A DNA stretch of 64,000 nt from positions 16,744,993 through 16,808,992 of the forward strand of contig OX442416.1 in the NCBI GenBank assembly GCA_949361645.1, read 5' to 3'. Shown here one piece after another: positions 47,257 to 56,400 of the stretch. Numbering within the stretch: position 1 is the first letter of the stretch; each line of letters opens with the position of its first letter. Under the pieces are notes generated by a model. It worked only from the letters and a program-made list of their open reading frames with translations, did no database searches and was not told the DNA's origin. Made by a program: the position numbers and the translations under genes. The DNA comes from Spongilla lacustris (taxonomy: Eukaryota > Porifera > Demospongiae > Spongillida > Spongillidae).

Positions 47257-47627
47257 AAATTTTGCTGATCTTGCAGTATAAAGTTTATAGAGTATCTAGC
47301 AAACAAATTATGATCTTTTGTTAATTTAAAATCCATACCATTAGTTTTAACTGTTTCCCTTTTAAGATTCTTATAATGTAACTTCTCAGCTTTCTTTTGT
47401 TGCCTTACATTTTGCTTATCCTTACCAACTAAATATGTATCCATAATGTCTCGCTTTTTTGGCTGCTTTTTGTTATATTGTGGCAATGGGTGATCGACCA
47501 CTGGTTTCTCCATAACGCTTTCCAAATCACTTATCTCCTTTAGAAATGCTTGACGAAGATCACTAGGGATCTTGTCATTTGCAGCCAACTTTTTAAGCCT
47601 CTGAACGTGTTCGTTAACTGTGAGCAT
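47253..47627 (-). CDS. Basic protein upstream of, and probably fused to, the fibre
   Basis: ATG at 47627; 124 residues with an N-terminal helix pair and a basic middle (KKQPKKRDIMD, RQQKKAEKLHYKNLKRE). It stops at TGA 47253-47255, directly after the heptamer A AAT TTC (47262-47256 on this strand). The fibre frame is -1 to this one. So the product is either this short protein or, after -1 slippage, an N-terminal anchor of the fibre, which would suit attachment to the capsid. Confidence 0.68.
   Translation of the reverse strand: MLTVNEHVQRLKKLAANDKIPSDLRQAFLKEISDLESVMEKPVVDHPLPQYNKKQPKKRDIMDTYLVGKDKQNVRQQKKAEKLHYKNLKRETVKTNGMDFKLTKDHNLFARYSINFILQDQQNF
47256..47262 (-). promoter_or_regulatory. 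Candidate -1 ribosomal frameshift heptamer (A AAT TTC) followed by TGA
   Basis: On the minus strand the zero-frame codons are AAT TTC TGA, preceded by A, giving the X XXY YYZ pattern AAATTTC. Slippage by -1 reads AAA TTT CTG and continues into the ~1,115-codon fibre frame. A downstream stem or pseudoknot was not obvious by eye. Confidence 0.65.
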
Positions 47628-47917
47628 CGCTCCAAAGTTATATAATATATATTACTCAAGAATTTTTTAAATAAAAATTGGCAGCATTCCAATACCCTGC
47701 TTTTATATTAAAAAGCCTTAAAAATGGGTTTATAAATTGGTATGCTGCAAAGCCTTCTATCGTGTTACTCCACCGGCAGTGTCCAATGTTATCATCTTTA
47801 TTTTTATACGATTGTGTTACTCCACCGGCGGTGTCCCATCGGCCTCTGGCAACTTTAGTTGCCACCGCCGGCTCTGCAAGCCCATATTAGAATATCCTTT
47901 TAATATATAATATAACC

Positions 47918-48151
47918 ATGGGTAATCTTTTTCGCAAGACATCACAAGCAATTAATATATCTTGTGCTATACATGATTTTAGCAAATCAGAAATACAAAT
48001 TACATCAAAAACTTCACATAATATTAAATACACTTATCATAAGAAAAAATGTTGTCATTGCTCAGTATTCTGGGTATTCCTAACTGAGGAAAAGTATATT
48101 GCAGCTAGCGGCTTAAAAGTTCATAGAAAATACTATAACAATCACTACTAA
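47918..48151 (+). CDS. Small protein, unknown
   Basis: 77 codons from ATG at 47918 (MGNLFRKTS...). A KKKCCHC motif sits mid-protein. The MG start could allow N-myristoylation, though the following residues are not ideal. It lies on the plus strand, 37 bp before the HU-like gene. Function unknown. Confidence 0.5.
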   Translation: MGNLFRKTSQAINISCAIHDFSKSEIQITSKTSHNIKYTYHKKKCCHCSVFWVFLTEEKYIAASGLKVHRKYYNNHY

Positions 48152-48188
48152 TGGCTATTTTGAAGTATAATATTATTTTCTTATTATT

Positions 48189-48497
48189 ATGCCTCAGCAC
48201 ACAAAGGGTTTGACTAAAACCCAAATGATTAGCGAGATTGCAACTAAAACAGGATTAACACGCAAGCAAGTTAAAGATGTATTTATAGCGATTACAGGAA
48301 TCGTAGAAAATGAAATAAAGTCTCATAAATCAGTAACACTATTTGACTTAATTAAGATTGTATCTAAAACGAAGAAAGCAACTTCAGAACGATCTGGAAC
48401 TAATCCTTTTACTGGTGAAGCAACAACATTTAAAGCATGTCCAGCAAAAGAAGTAATTAAAGCTAAAGCACTAAAACGCCTTAAAGATATGCTTTGA
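48189..48497 (+). CDS. HU/IHF-family DNA-binding protein
   Basis: 102 residues from ATG at 48189. It shows the HU/IHF pattern: LTKTQMISEIATKTGLTRKQV (N-terminal helix-turn-helix dimer part), a beta saddle, and the NPFTGEATTFKA arm (about residues 75-86) that inserts into the minor groove, then a C-terminal helix. Length is as for bacterial HU (90-110). It would bend or compact DNA, plausibly the element's genome in particles. Low-GC codons match its viral neighbours, so it is part of the element and not contamination. Confidence 0.88.
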   Translation: MPQHTKGLTKTQMISEIATKTGLTRKQVKDVFIAITGIVENEIKSHKSVTLFDLIKIVSKTKKATSERSGTNPFTGEATTFKACPAKEVIKAKALKRLKDML

Positions 48498-48530
48498 TTT
48501 GTAGCGAATTTCAGAGTATGTGAAATGTCA

Positions 48531-48719
48531 AGCAGTAGGAATATGGGGGTTTAGGCGTCGAGGATTAACCAATTATCCTGCCCCGGTCCAGCAATATATA
48601 AGTAACCTATGAGCCTAAAAAGCTACTACAAAATTGTAGCGATTATATTAATTAATTTAATCACAATATTTTCTATGGAGTTTTCTCAGGGGGTTTTCTC
48701 AGGGGGTTTTATCAGGGGG
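48531..48719 (+). repeat. Extra, left-type element terminus just inside the right TIR
   Basis: AGCAGTAGGAATATGGGGG followed by ttaggcg, gccccggtcca and gtaacctat repeats the outermost part of the left end in the same orientation, but diverged from both true TIRs. It then passes into three 'ctcagggggtttt' repeats before the right TIR. Confidence 0.8.
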
Positions 48720-49078
48720 TGAAGCCCATGCCCTGCTATTGTTCTTCTTAGAAGCCTCGACGTAGCCTATATTTTAGTATAAAATGTTCACTAGTGCTGG
48801 AAGGGTCAGCAGAAAAAAACCTAGTGGGATAAAAAAAAGTTTTTTTCGCTACACGGAGTACATTTTGATCGAAGCGAGAAAAACTTTTTTATGCCCCTGA
48901 ACTATGCTTTGTTAAGAGCCGGCGGAGTCCAGTTTTCGAGATATAAATAGAAGCCTCTGATTGACGTCACGTGTCGAAGGGTCTACTCGAATAGGTTACA
49001 AGGGTTTGATGGACCGGGGCGGGCTCCTATGTACAACTTGGTTTTTCTTGGCGCCTAAACCCCCATATTCCTACTGCT
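48720..49078 (-). repeat. Right terminal inverted repeat of the virus-like element
   Basis: Inverted copy of 34906-35263, ending ...CCCCCATATTCCTACTGCT at 49078 and followed by the TSD CGAGC. Confidence 0.93.
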
Positions 49079-49310
49079 CGAGCAGTTGGTTATGGAACGA
49101 ACGGGGCATCGCAGTATCGACGGTATTCGCTCCAATAAAAGAACCACTGATATTCAGCTTGAGGATATTTTGAATTGCAATGCATCAAAACGAGTGGGTA
49201 CCGTGTCCATGCCTTTGCCGATGGTATCAAAACATGCTGGCATTAAGTCTCCAATTCCAAATGCAATGAAGAACGTCATACCTCGAACGTCCATTCTTGT
49301 GCAAACGTAA
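49079..49310 (+). pseudogene. Crypton/DUF3504-type tyrosine-recombinase domain, right part
   Basis: From the TSD the frame reads on as QLVMERTGHRSIDGIRS... with the GHRS (His-x-x-Arg) motif of tyrosine recombinases, then about 45 further codons to a stop at about 49310. It completes the domain begun at 34812-34905. The expected nucleophile Tyr after RS is Asn here. Confidence 0.75.
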
Positions 49311-49439
49311 CTTTTAATATACAGTATGGACCAACATGTACTAGTAATGCTCAGAGTATCAATGAGCATGTAAGCAACTCATGTTATTTAAAAAATATTT
49401 TAAAAGGAGTACTCAAAATTTTAAAAAAGTACCAGCGGA

Positions 49440-49575
49440 AGGGATTCTAAGTGCCAGTGGGGGGGGAGGGGGAATTCTAAGTGCCAGAGGGGGGGGGGGG
49501 ATTCTAAGTGCCAGAGGGGGGGGGGGGGGATTCTAAGTGCCCAGGGCACTTAAAATCCCCACACTGGCACTTAGA
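49440..49575. repeat. G-rich tandem repeat 'ggggattctaagtgccag'
   Basis: Four to five units of (G)n-attctaagtgccag, followed by an inverted partial copy (cactggcacttagagtccc). Not coding. Confidence 0.85.
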
Positions 49576-49765
49576 GTCCCTCTCGAGGTTTCTACCGCGT
49601 TTAGATACCTGCAATTGACCAATCAGATTGCGCGAATCACTTCCGCTATTGTCTAAGTATAGCATTACCCCGTGAAAAATCACGGAAGTGATTCTATAAG
49701 AAGTGTTTTTTTTTCATACACTAATCTACCACCTGTTGTAATACATGTTTACTACGCAACCTATT

Positions 49766-50498
49766 TAATACCGCGTCCGCGAGTAAAGTGGGTAAATTTA
49801 AGCCGTTTTTGGGGGAAGTAAAAAAACTAAAAGGTCCGCTGATGGGTATTTTTGTTTTCAAATACAGTAATGTGAAAGTACAACTCTTGAGACAACATTG
49901 GATGCATTTTGTAAGAGATCATTCAGCTCGCTGGATGGTACAAATGCGGCGATATAAAAGGGGTCCATTCCGATGAAACCTTAATTCATCATCATAGAAA
50001 AACGGCAATAATCACATTGTATAAGCCAAGTTGAACTTTTACACATTTCAATCGATTTTCAGTCGTAAGCGATGTATTTTTTTAACTGTGTGCATGTGTT
50101 CTATCGTGTCTAAATAACTCTATACATTTCCGCGTGCGTTTTAACTTGGATGCTTTTCACGATGTTTTGCGAGTCTGCATGCACATGTAATTTTAATTTT
50201 CAGGGAAACCAAGAGCTGCATTGATATAGATGGCTCATGTATGCTTATGAATTTACAGTCAAGAAGGGAAGGGGTGCAAAATGATAAAATGATAAGTGTA
50301 GTACCGCAATATGCCTATTTAAAGTGTGTGCATCAAAACTGCAATAGTTGCAGCTCTTATAAATTATAATGCAAACGTAGTGTAAAAGGTTACTCTACTT
50401 ATTTTACAACCAGTACCCGTGATTTTATTGCTAGCGGATCTTTTAGGTTTTTAGTTTCCCCTAAATTTGTACCCACTTAACTCGCGGACGTGGTATTA
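49766..50498. mobile_element. 733-bp TIR element, family unknown
   Basis: The left end TAATACCGCGTCCGCGAGTA..GTGGGTA and the right end (complement reading TAATACCACGTCCGCGAGTT..GTGGGTA) form an imperfect ~70-bp TIR that continues to '...aaaactaaaaggtccgc' and its counterpart. No coding capacity. The target duplication is unclear. Confidence 0.75.
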
Positions 50499-52440
50499 AT
50501 AGCCCGCGCACGCAATAACAGTACTACTTCCGGTCTGTACGATAAGAATGCCATTGGTCGTTGCTATATACTTTTGTGTGGGAGTGGTCGTTTCTATTGG
50601 TTGCTAGGTACGCGTTGCTAGTTATGTTCAAACCCACAATTGTAGACGCTAGGCAGAGTTTATAAATAGCTAGGTGGTTACGCGGACGTACGGACGTTGG
50701 AAATTATAGTATAGCATAGACATGCATCCCTTTGGTTTTAGAAGTGATTGGGGAAATATGGGGGCAATGAAGTTATCAATGTATTTACAACCATGTCGAA
50801 ATGGTAGCGCCCAGCTGTGTCAACCTCTAAATGAGGTCATACACAGTCGCCTTAGCCTCACCCTCGTGGGGCAGAATGCCAGGGCAATTTAGGTAATTGT
50901 ATCTTACCAACCACTTGCACGTCTTGTGGTGTTTAGGTTTTTTCTATATCTTTTATTTTTATATGCTAATGAAAATTATTGTATCCATTGTCCTTTGTGT
51001 ATTTGTTGAGTAACCAATTGCTTTACCCCTCCACGTTTTTTTAATTTACATAATGCACTCTCCCAGGAAATCAAGCAATTGAAAATGTTGGGGGGAAAAG
51101 CAGTTACTTATAATTATTATTAAACCAAGAATAAAACATGATGGTCCCAACTGCATTCACAAGCAGAGCATTTCCTGGGATGTGCTCTCCACAACATGAT
51201 ATATGAATCTAAATACTGAGGTGGATGATAAATGAGAACACAGGAAGCAGTGAGTGAAGAACTAGCAATCCAGAAATACGTCCAGGTGGCATGCATGTGT
51301 TATTGATGTGCATATAACCACCTTAGGCAAGGCACGCACATCAACAACACTAATGCACAACAAAAACAAGAAACTTCATTTGCACAATAATAAGACCTCA
51401 CATTTGCAATAACCATATACATGTATACACAACTGGTTCAGAACATATCGAGAAATTGGCGGTCAAAAGGATTACGCGGTATTCGGTCATTGCGTAATTC
51501 AATGTCTATGGAAAATGTATGGACGCATTCAGAAAACTGCAGCTAACTGCGGTAAAAAAATTAATATCGATTGGCTGCTCTCGGATTTGTAATGTGGAGA
51601 CTAGTTGACATATTCTGTGTAGTTTTTCGGAACTTAAATACCTATATCCGCACTTCCACATTAATTATGCAAGATTTCCAATATCCATTCATTTTTATCT
51701 CATTTCATCAATAGTTTCCAAACCAAATGATATTTTCTTTACCTGCTCGCGGATTATATGAGAGTAATCAATGTACTTTTTTATCATTATTTTTCCAGAG
51801 CTTAGGGCCTTCAAATCGCGCATCCTTTCAACGGTTAGGGAGATACACCTCACATACAAAACGCATAACATCACGTGCCACCCTGTCGTCAGTCAGCCGT
51901 ACCCAGACCTAGTTGTTATGAAGTACCCACCACAACAACTTAACACGTCATGCATGCGATTTAAAAATAAATAACTTAACCGCTACAGTATTTACAGTTG
52001 TTATTGTAAGGCTCTTCGCTTTTGGTTCGGTATTTTTGCGGACGATTTCGAACGGTGCGAAGACGACGATATCTAATATCATTCCCACGAGGATAGGACA
52101 TGCAGGTTTAAGACCTGGAAGTCTGCCTGTGGACCCTAGCCTATGGCAATTCCATTGAATAAAGTACGCCGACCGGGTATTACGGTAGGCCTATATGGAG
52201 TACCTCACAGCTAACAGCTACAGTACAGTATGGAGTGGACGCTATGGCGACTTATGGCAGATAGCGCTACGGAATACCCGACAGCTAGCAAACAAATACT
52301 GCTTGGTGTGGACCAATAAGCTATGGAACTATTAAATGTTGCTTGTTCAACCTATGGACTGGATTCTACGGCAGAACTGAAGCCTACTACCCCACAGCTA
52401 ACTGCTACGGAGGTACGGGAGTGCACGGACCCTATTGCAG
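50499..52440. other. Non-coding interval with dispersed repeats
   Basis: Contains the second copy of the 4.2-kb dispersed repeat (about 51205-51335) and, at 52150-52440, degenerate ~32-bp repeats of the type 'atggagtggaccctatggca'. No gene supported. Confidence 0.45.
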
Positions 52441-52449
52441 ACGGCTATA

Positions 52450-53104
52450 GAGCTGGCGGCAACGGTGTAGTTTAGTACCCCTAATGTTATTCATCTCTAC
52501 GCGGTTCCATCTACGCTTCCTGTCATAACATGAAATCATTATGATACAATTCCATTCCAATTCCGTCCCTGGGGTTTTTCACATACGGCTGTACGCTCTA
52601 ACACTCACAGCAGCCTGCCTAACCCCGTTACGGAATACCCGGCCATACAGATCGACACCCGTCAAACAACTTACGAGCCATTCAATCTCTACCTCACGGT
52701 ACTACTTGGACCGACCCAGTGCCGCATGCTATCCACTCCACTACGGCTTCCACGTGCACCTGTTTGTCGCCAGGCCCGCGTCTATCAACTCGGCCGCGTA
52801 CGCGGTCTAGGCTCATTTCCGACCCGCGGTTATCGACCCCAACGGCCAACCACTTCCATACGCTGGTTTAATACCCACGCTGGCTTCTACCACTTAACCG
52901 CCAGCGGCACTTTCCCTCCATCCTCCCGCGGCCGCCAAACAGGTACTGTGGCTCTGGCTAAAACGTACGTTAAGCGCGCGGGCAATCAGCTAGGGACCGG
53001 TCCGCTCACCTGTTTCTCACACTCTTCTTCTGTCACTGTTCTGCATGCTGCAGCTGCGAACGATGTAGCTAGGTCGAGGCGGACTATTAAGCAGTGTACT
53101 GTAC
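52450..53104 (+). repeat. Left arm of a large inverted repeat
   Basis: Matches the complement of about 55740-56400 over ~650 bp with few changes, starting at 'gtagtttagtacccctaatg'. Both arms carry a similar long open frame (about 190-215 codons) that I do not recognise and that differs by frame breaks between arms. It is GC-rich relative to surroundings. Confidence 0.88.
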
Positions 53105-53376
53105 CAGAGATATCATAATATTATCTCTGACTGTACATGTGAGATTACCTTGCTATCACGTTTGGCGCCAGAATATTTGATTCGCAGATCAGGCACAGAT
53201 AAGATAGTTGTATTATGTAATACACATGGCTCGCAATGATCCTATTGGTACATGAATACTTAGTGAAGATAAGAGGGGAATGTGAACATCGTGAATAATT
53301 AGCAAGCTATTTCGTAATAGCCTCGGTCGCACGTGATAGCAAGGTAATCGTACAGTCAGAGATAAAATTATTTCTG
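53105..53376. mobile_element. 272-bp MITE with 4-bp TSD GTAC
   Basis: Starts CAGAGATA and ends TATTTCTG-like (attatttctg). It has a long inner inverted repeat (gactgtac, gattaccttgctatcacg) and GTAC on both sides (53101-53104, 53377-53380). The right arm of the large inverted repeat shows the same locus without the insert (single GTAC at about 55740), which confirms the borders. Confidence 0.88.
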
Positions 53377-53916
53377 GTACACAACGAAAAGTTTTCACGT
53401 CGGTACAGGCCCGTATATTATTTCATGTTGGTACATTATTGTAGTACAACTTGGTACGGGGTCGGGAGGAATGACATATAAGTACAATGCAGTTTGTACA
53501 GTCAGGTACGATATGTAATTACAGTCTGATAATACTTGTTTACATCCTGTACCATTATACGATGACATACTGCTCCCATCTGTTGACAAGTATGGACCAA
53601 CTTGTACGGCACGTGACGTTGTACGCGCAATGGCCACAAATATTAAGAATGTAATGGCTGCAATACACTATAATCATTCAGCGATGTGAAGCACTGAGAG
53701 TTAGTAAGTTATTGACTGGTTTCGCCATCACGGCTTGTAATTGTTGAGACTCTCTGTTACTACGCGATCCAAATGCTCACGCGCTTCAATCAAAATCGGA
53801 AAAATTCGGAAATTTCCGGTCACACAACAAGAAAATGGAAGGCGGCAAGGTGTGTTTTGGAACAGGGTGCTTGCCTAAAGCCAGTTGTTGGAAACCGTTT
53901 CAATGTTTGTTTTTAG

Positions 53917-54046
53917 TGACATATGTCAAAAAGGCTTTGACAAACAGAACAGACTGGATCGGTATTTTGAAAGTGCTACGCATCGATCTCTGGCGAAAAG
54001 CTTGGCAATCGTGGCACAACAGTTAAGCGTAGAATCCCCTGCTGAG
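53917..54046 (+). CDS. Exon of unrecognised multi-exon gene (exon a)
   Basis: Acceptor tgtttttag before it, donor gag|gtattt after it. The frame encodes DICQKGFDKQNRLDRYFESA and a helical stretch with SLAKSLAIVAQQLSVE. Earlier exons may lie near 53835-53850 (an ATG with GGK|gtgtgt). The exons 53917-55475 share consistent phase, which supports a real gene; I do not recognise the product. Confidence 0.55.
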
Positions 54047-54100
54047 GTATTTAAGTGAATCTATTGTACAAAGTTTACACACTTATTTGTTCACATATAG

Positions 54101-54196
54101 GATGCCCTTGTACCCGATGATGATGTTACCGCAGAGCGTCTAGAAATGGCCATTTCTCCACATCATTCCATAGAGACAGAGGACCGTCAGACAGAT
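54101..54196 (+). CDS. Exon of unrecognised multi-exon gene (exon b)
   Basis: 32 codons (DALVPDDDVTAERLEMAIS...) between acceptor ttcacatatag and donor gat|gtacag, phase 0 with exon a. The following intron holds the TG-rich array at 54217-54500. Confidence 0.5.
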
Positions 54197-54216
54197 GTAC
54201 AGTTGTTTGTGTGTGT

Positions 54217-54500
54217 TAGTGTTTTGTGTATTTCAGTGTTTGTGTGTATGTACACTGTTTTTGTGTTGTGTGTGCATGTGTGTGTGCATGTGTGTGTATG
54301 TACAATGTTTTTGTGTGTGCATGTGTGTGTATGTACAATGTTTTTGTGTTGTGTGTGCATGTGTGTGTATGTACACTGTTTTTGTGTTGTGTGTGCATGT
54401 GTGTGTGCATGTGTGTGTATGTACAATGTTTTTGTGTTGTGTGTGCATGTGTGTGTGTTTATGTATATATGTGTGTTGTGTTTATGTTTATGTTGGTGTG
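54217..54500. repeat. TG-rich tandem repeat with ~50-bp higher-order unit
   Basis: Units of 'tgtgtgcatgtgtgtgtatg' plus 'tacaatgtttttgtgt' recur about six times. Long ORFs in all frames here are repeat artefacts. Confidence 0.9.
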
Positions 54501-54527
54501 AGTCTTTTAACTCTTCTGTGCGTCTAG

Positions 54528-54643
54528 ACACAAAACATCTATGGGAAAAAGCAAGCTCCTAGTCGTGATATTGCTAACCACTTTGCTATTGTAAAACATC
54601 TGCGCTACATTTGTGGCGGAGGACTGTTTAACAGCAATGAAAG
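54528..54643 (+). CDS. Exon of unrecognised multi-exon gene (exon c)
   Basis: Encodes TQNIYGKKQAPSRDIANHFA and IVKHLRYICGGGLFNSNE between acceptor cgtctag and donor ag|gttaga. Helical, with conserved-looking HFA..KHLR spacing. Product unrecognised. Confidence 0.55.
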
Positions 54644-54693
54644 GTTAGACATCTGATATTTGTATCCATTCATTCAACTCCAGCTTTACACAG

Positions 54694-54815
54694 ATGCAGG
54701 AAAGGTGTTAATGACCTTTATGATACACATGAAGTACAAGGTTTTTTAAAACTCCGTTCCAAGCAAGGTTTTGAATGCAGACAGAGATATCTATAAACCT
54801 GGAACAGCACGTATG
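54694..54815 (+). CDS. Two small candidate exons (54694-54740 and 54781-54815)
   Basis: The acceptor tttacacag, donor caag|gttttt, acceptor tgaatgcag and donor atg|gtgagt give frames that keep phase with exon c and with the exon at 54873. The intron between them would be only 40 bp, short but possible in compact genomes. Confidence 0.4.
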
Positions 54816-54872
54816 GTGAGTTGTAAGCTATATGTATTGGATAGATTTTATGTGTCTATAAATTTTTTATAG

Positions 54873-55091
54873 GCAACGTCCTACAATGGGAAACTAAGCC
54901 TTCTCAAGGTCCATGCTGCCGTAATTGATGGGACTATTGAAGAACTGCAACAGCTCAAGACTTCCTATAGTGTCATCACACACGTGGGCAGTATGGATGA
55001 CAACGTACAAGAGCACAGAGCGGTCATCTCCAACTGTTCCGAGCTTGTTCGTTCGGGAGATTATGTTGAATTGCACCCTACATTCTGTGAG
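54873..55091 (+). CDS. Exon of unrecognised multi-exon gene (exon d)
   Basis: 73 codons between acceptor ttttttatag and donor gag|gtaaaa: ATSYNGKLSLLKVHAAVIDG followed by a helical segment (TIEELQQLKTSYSVITHVG) and SELVRSGDYVELHP. Open and in phase with its neighbours; the opposite-strand ORF here is a shadow. Product unrecognised. Confidence 0.6.
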
Positions 55092-55133
55092 GTAAAAATA
55101 TTCTTTTTGTTATGATTTCATCTCTTATCCCAG

Positions 55134-55475
55134 TTCAAATATGGTCAGCTACTGACAACAATCCAACTTAAGTTGGGTTGTACCCTTTGCCTGGTACAAG
55201 GTTTCTTGGCACTGCAGCTACCTAAGGGACAGCCACTCTTGAGTGAGTACGAATGTCCACTTTTCACCCTATCATGCTATTTTCTGTGGACAGCACAAGG
55301 ATTCAGAAGGCTATTTCAATGGTCCATGAATGTGGAAACCACTATACATATGAAACGGCTGTAATTCTGAACACTGTAGAACAGGAGCAAGTGGCAGATA
55401 CCAAGGGTGTGTTTGCACATGACTGGACACAGCTGCTCTATTGCCTTAATGTGTATTGTATTTTTAAAAAGTTAT
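55134..55475 (+). CDS. Further candidate exons of the same gene
   Basis: After acceptor ctcttatcccag the frame reads FKYGQLLTTIQLKLG. A later acceptor (tctgtggacag near 55291) opens TRIQKAISMVHECGNHYTYE and TAVILNTVEQEQVADTK up to about 55410. Exact donors are uncertain. Later pieces of perhaps the same gene lie at 57640-57810, 58080-58140 and 58669-58769. Confidence 0.45.
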
Positions 55476-55739
55476 AACAACAGTCGCAATGAACTTTGTC
55501 ATTGAATTAGAGTTACGGTATATTAAGTCCATATAAGGATTTCATCTGCTTGTGTACAGGTTGTTTACGGTCCTGTTGCAGGTTGTTACTGGGTCGCTAC
55601 AAGTTGTTAGCTACAGCATATATCAGGGTTGGTACCTTTCTGGCGTGTACCGAGTAGTTTTACACTGATCGTGTCAAGCCTGTAAACATCCTGTTGCAGG
55701 CTGTATACAACCCTGTACCGAGATCAAACTTATCGTTGT

Positions 55740-56400
55740 GTACAGTACACCGCTTAATAGTCCGCCTCGACTTAGCTACATCGTTCGCAGCATGCAGAAC
55801 AGTGACAGAAGAAGAGTGTGAGAAACAGGTGAGCGGACCGGTCCCTAGCTGATTGCCCGCGCGCTTAACGTACGTTTTAGCCAGAGCCACAGTACCTGTT
55901 TGGCGGCCGCGGGAGGATGGAGGGAAAGTGCCGCTGGCGGTTAAGTGGTAGAAGCCAGCGTGGGTATTAAACCAGCGTATGGAAGTGGTTGGCCGTTGGG
56001 GTCGATAACCGCGGGTCGGAAATGAGCCTAGACCGCGTACGCGGCCGAGTTGGTAGACGCGGGCCTGGCGACAAACGGGTGCACGTGGAAGCCGTAGTGG
56101 AGTGGATAGCATGCGGCACTGGGAGAAAAATCGGTCCAAGTAGTACCGTGAGGTAGAGATTGAATGGCTCGTAAGTTGTTTGACGGGTGTCGATCTGTAT
56201 GGCCGGGTATTCCGTAACGGGGTTAGGCAGGCTGCTGTGAGTGTTAGAGCGTACAGCCGTATGTGAAAAACCCCAGGGACGGAATTGGAATGGAATTGTA
56301 TCATAATGATATTCATGTTATGACAGGAAGCGTAGATTGTGATGTAGGAACCGCGTAGAGATGAATAACATTAGGGGTACTAAACTACGCCGTTGCCGAC
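55740..56400 (-). repeat. Right arm of the large inverted repeat
   Basis: Inverted, nearly identical copy of 52450-53104 without the MITE. Beyond it (56400-56860) lie degenerate ~32-bp repeats of the type 'ggaccctatggcagacagct', in the same orientation as those left of the other arm, so they are not part of the inverted symmetry. Confidence 0.88.

Larger units (their letters stand above)
34906..49078. mobile_element. Integrated Polinton-related virus-like element lacking polymerase, ATPase and protease
   Basis: A 14,173-bp element is bounded by ~358-bp inverted repeats starting AGCAGTAGGAATATGGGGG and flanked by a 5-bp TSD CGAGC (34901-34905, 49079-49083). It encodes a retroviral-type integrase, predicted major and minor capsid proteins, a fibre, an HU-like protein and small unknown proteins, in tightly packed genes on both strands with AT-rich composition unlike the flanks. 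I searched the ORFs for a B-family polymerase, a Walker-A packaging ATPase and a Cys protease and saw none. Length and gene set are below those of classical Polintons (about 15-20 kb with PolB). Confidence 0.9.

Noticed and set aside
48189..48497. HU-like gene as bacterial contamination
   Set aside because: It lies inside the TIR-bounded element with matching AT-rich composition and close neighbours, in a continuous animal context.
54146..54562. Cys/Val-rich and His/Thr-rich ORFs on both strands
   Set aside because: Artefact of the TG-rich tandem repeat; the real exons flank it.
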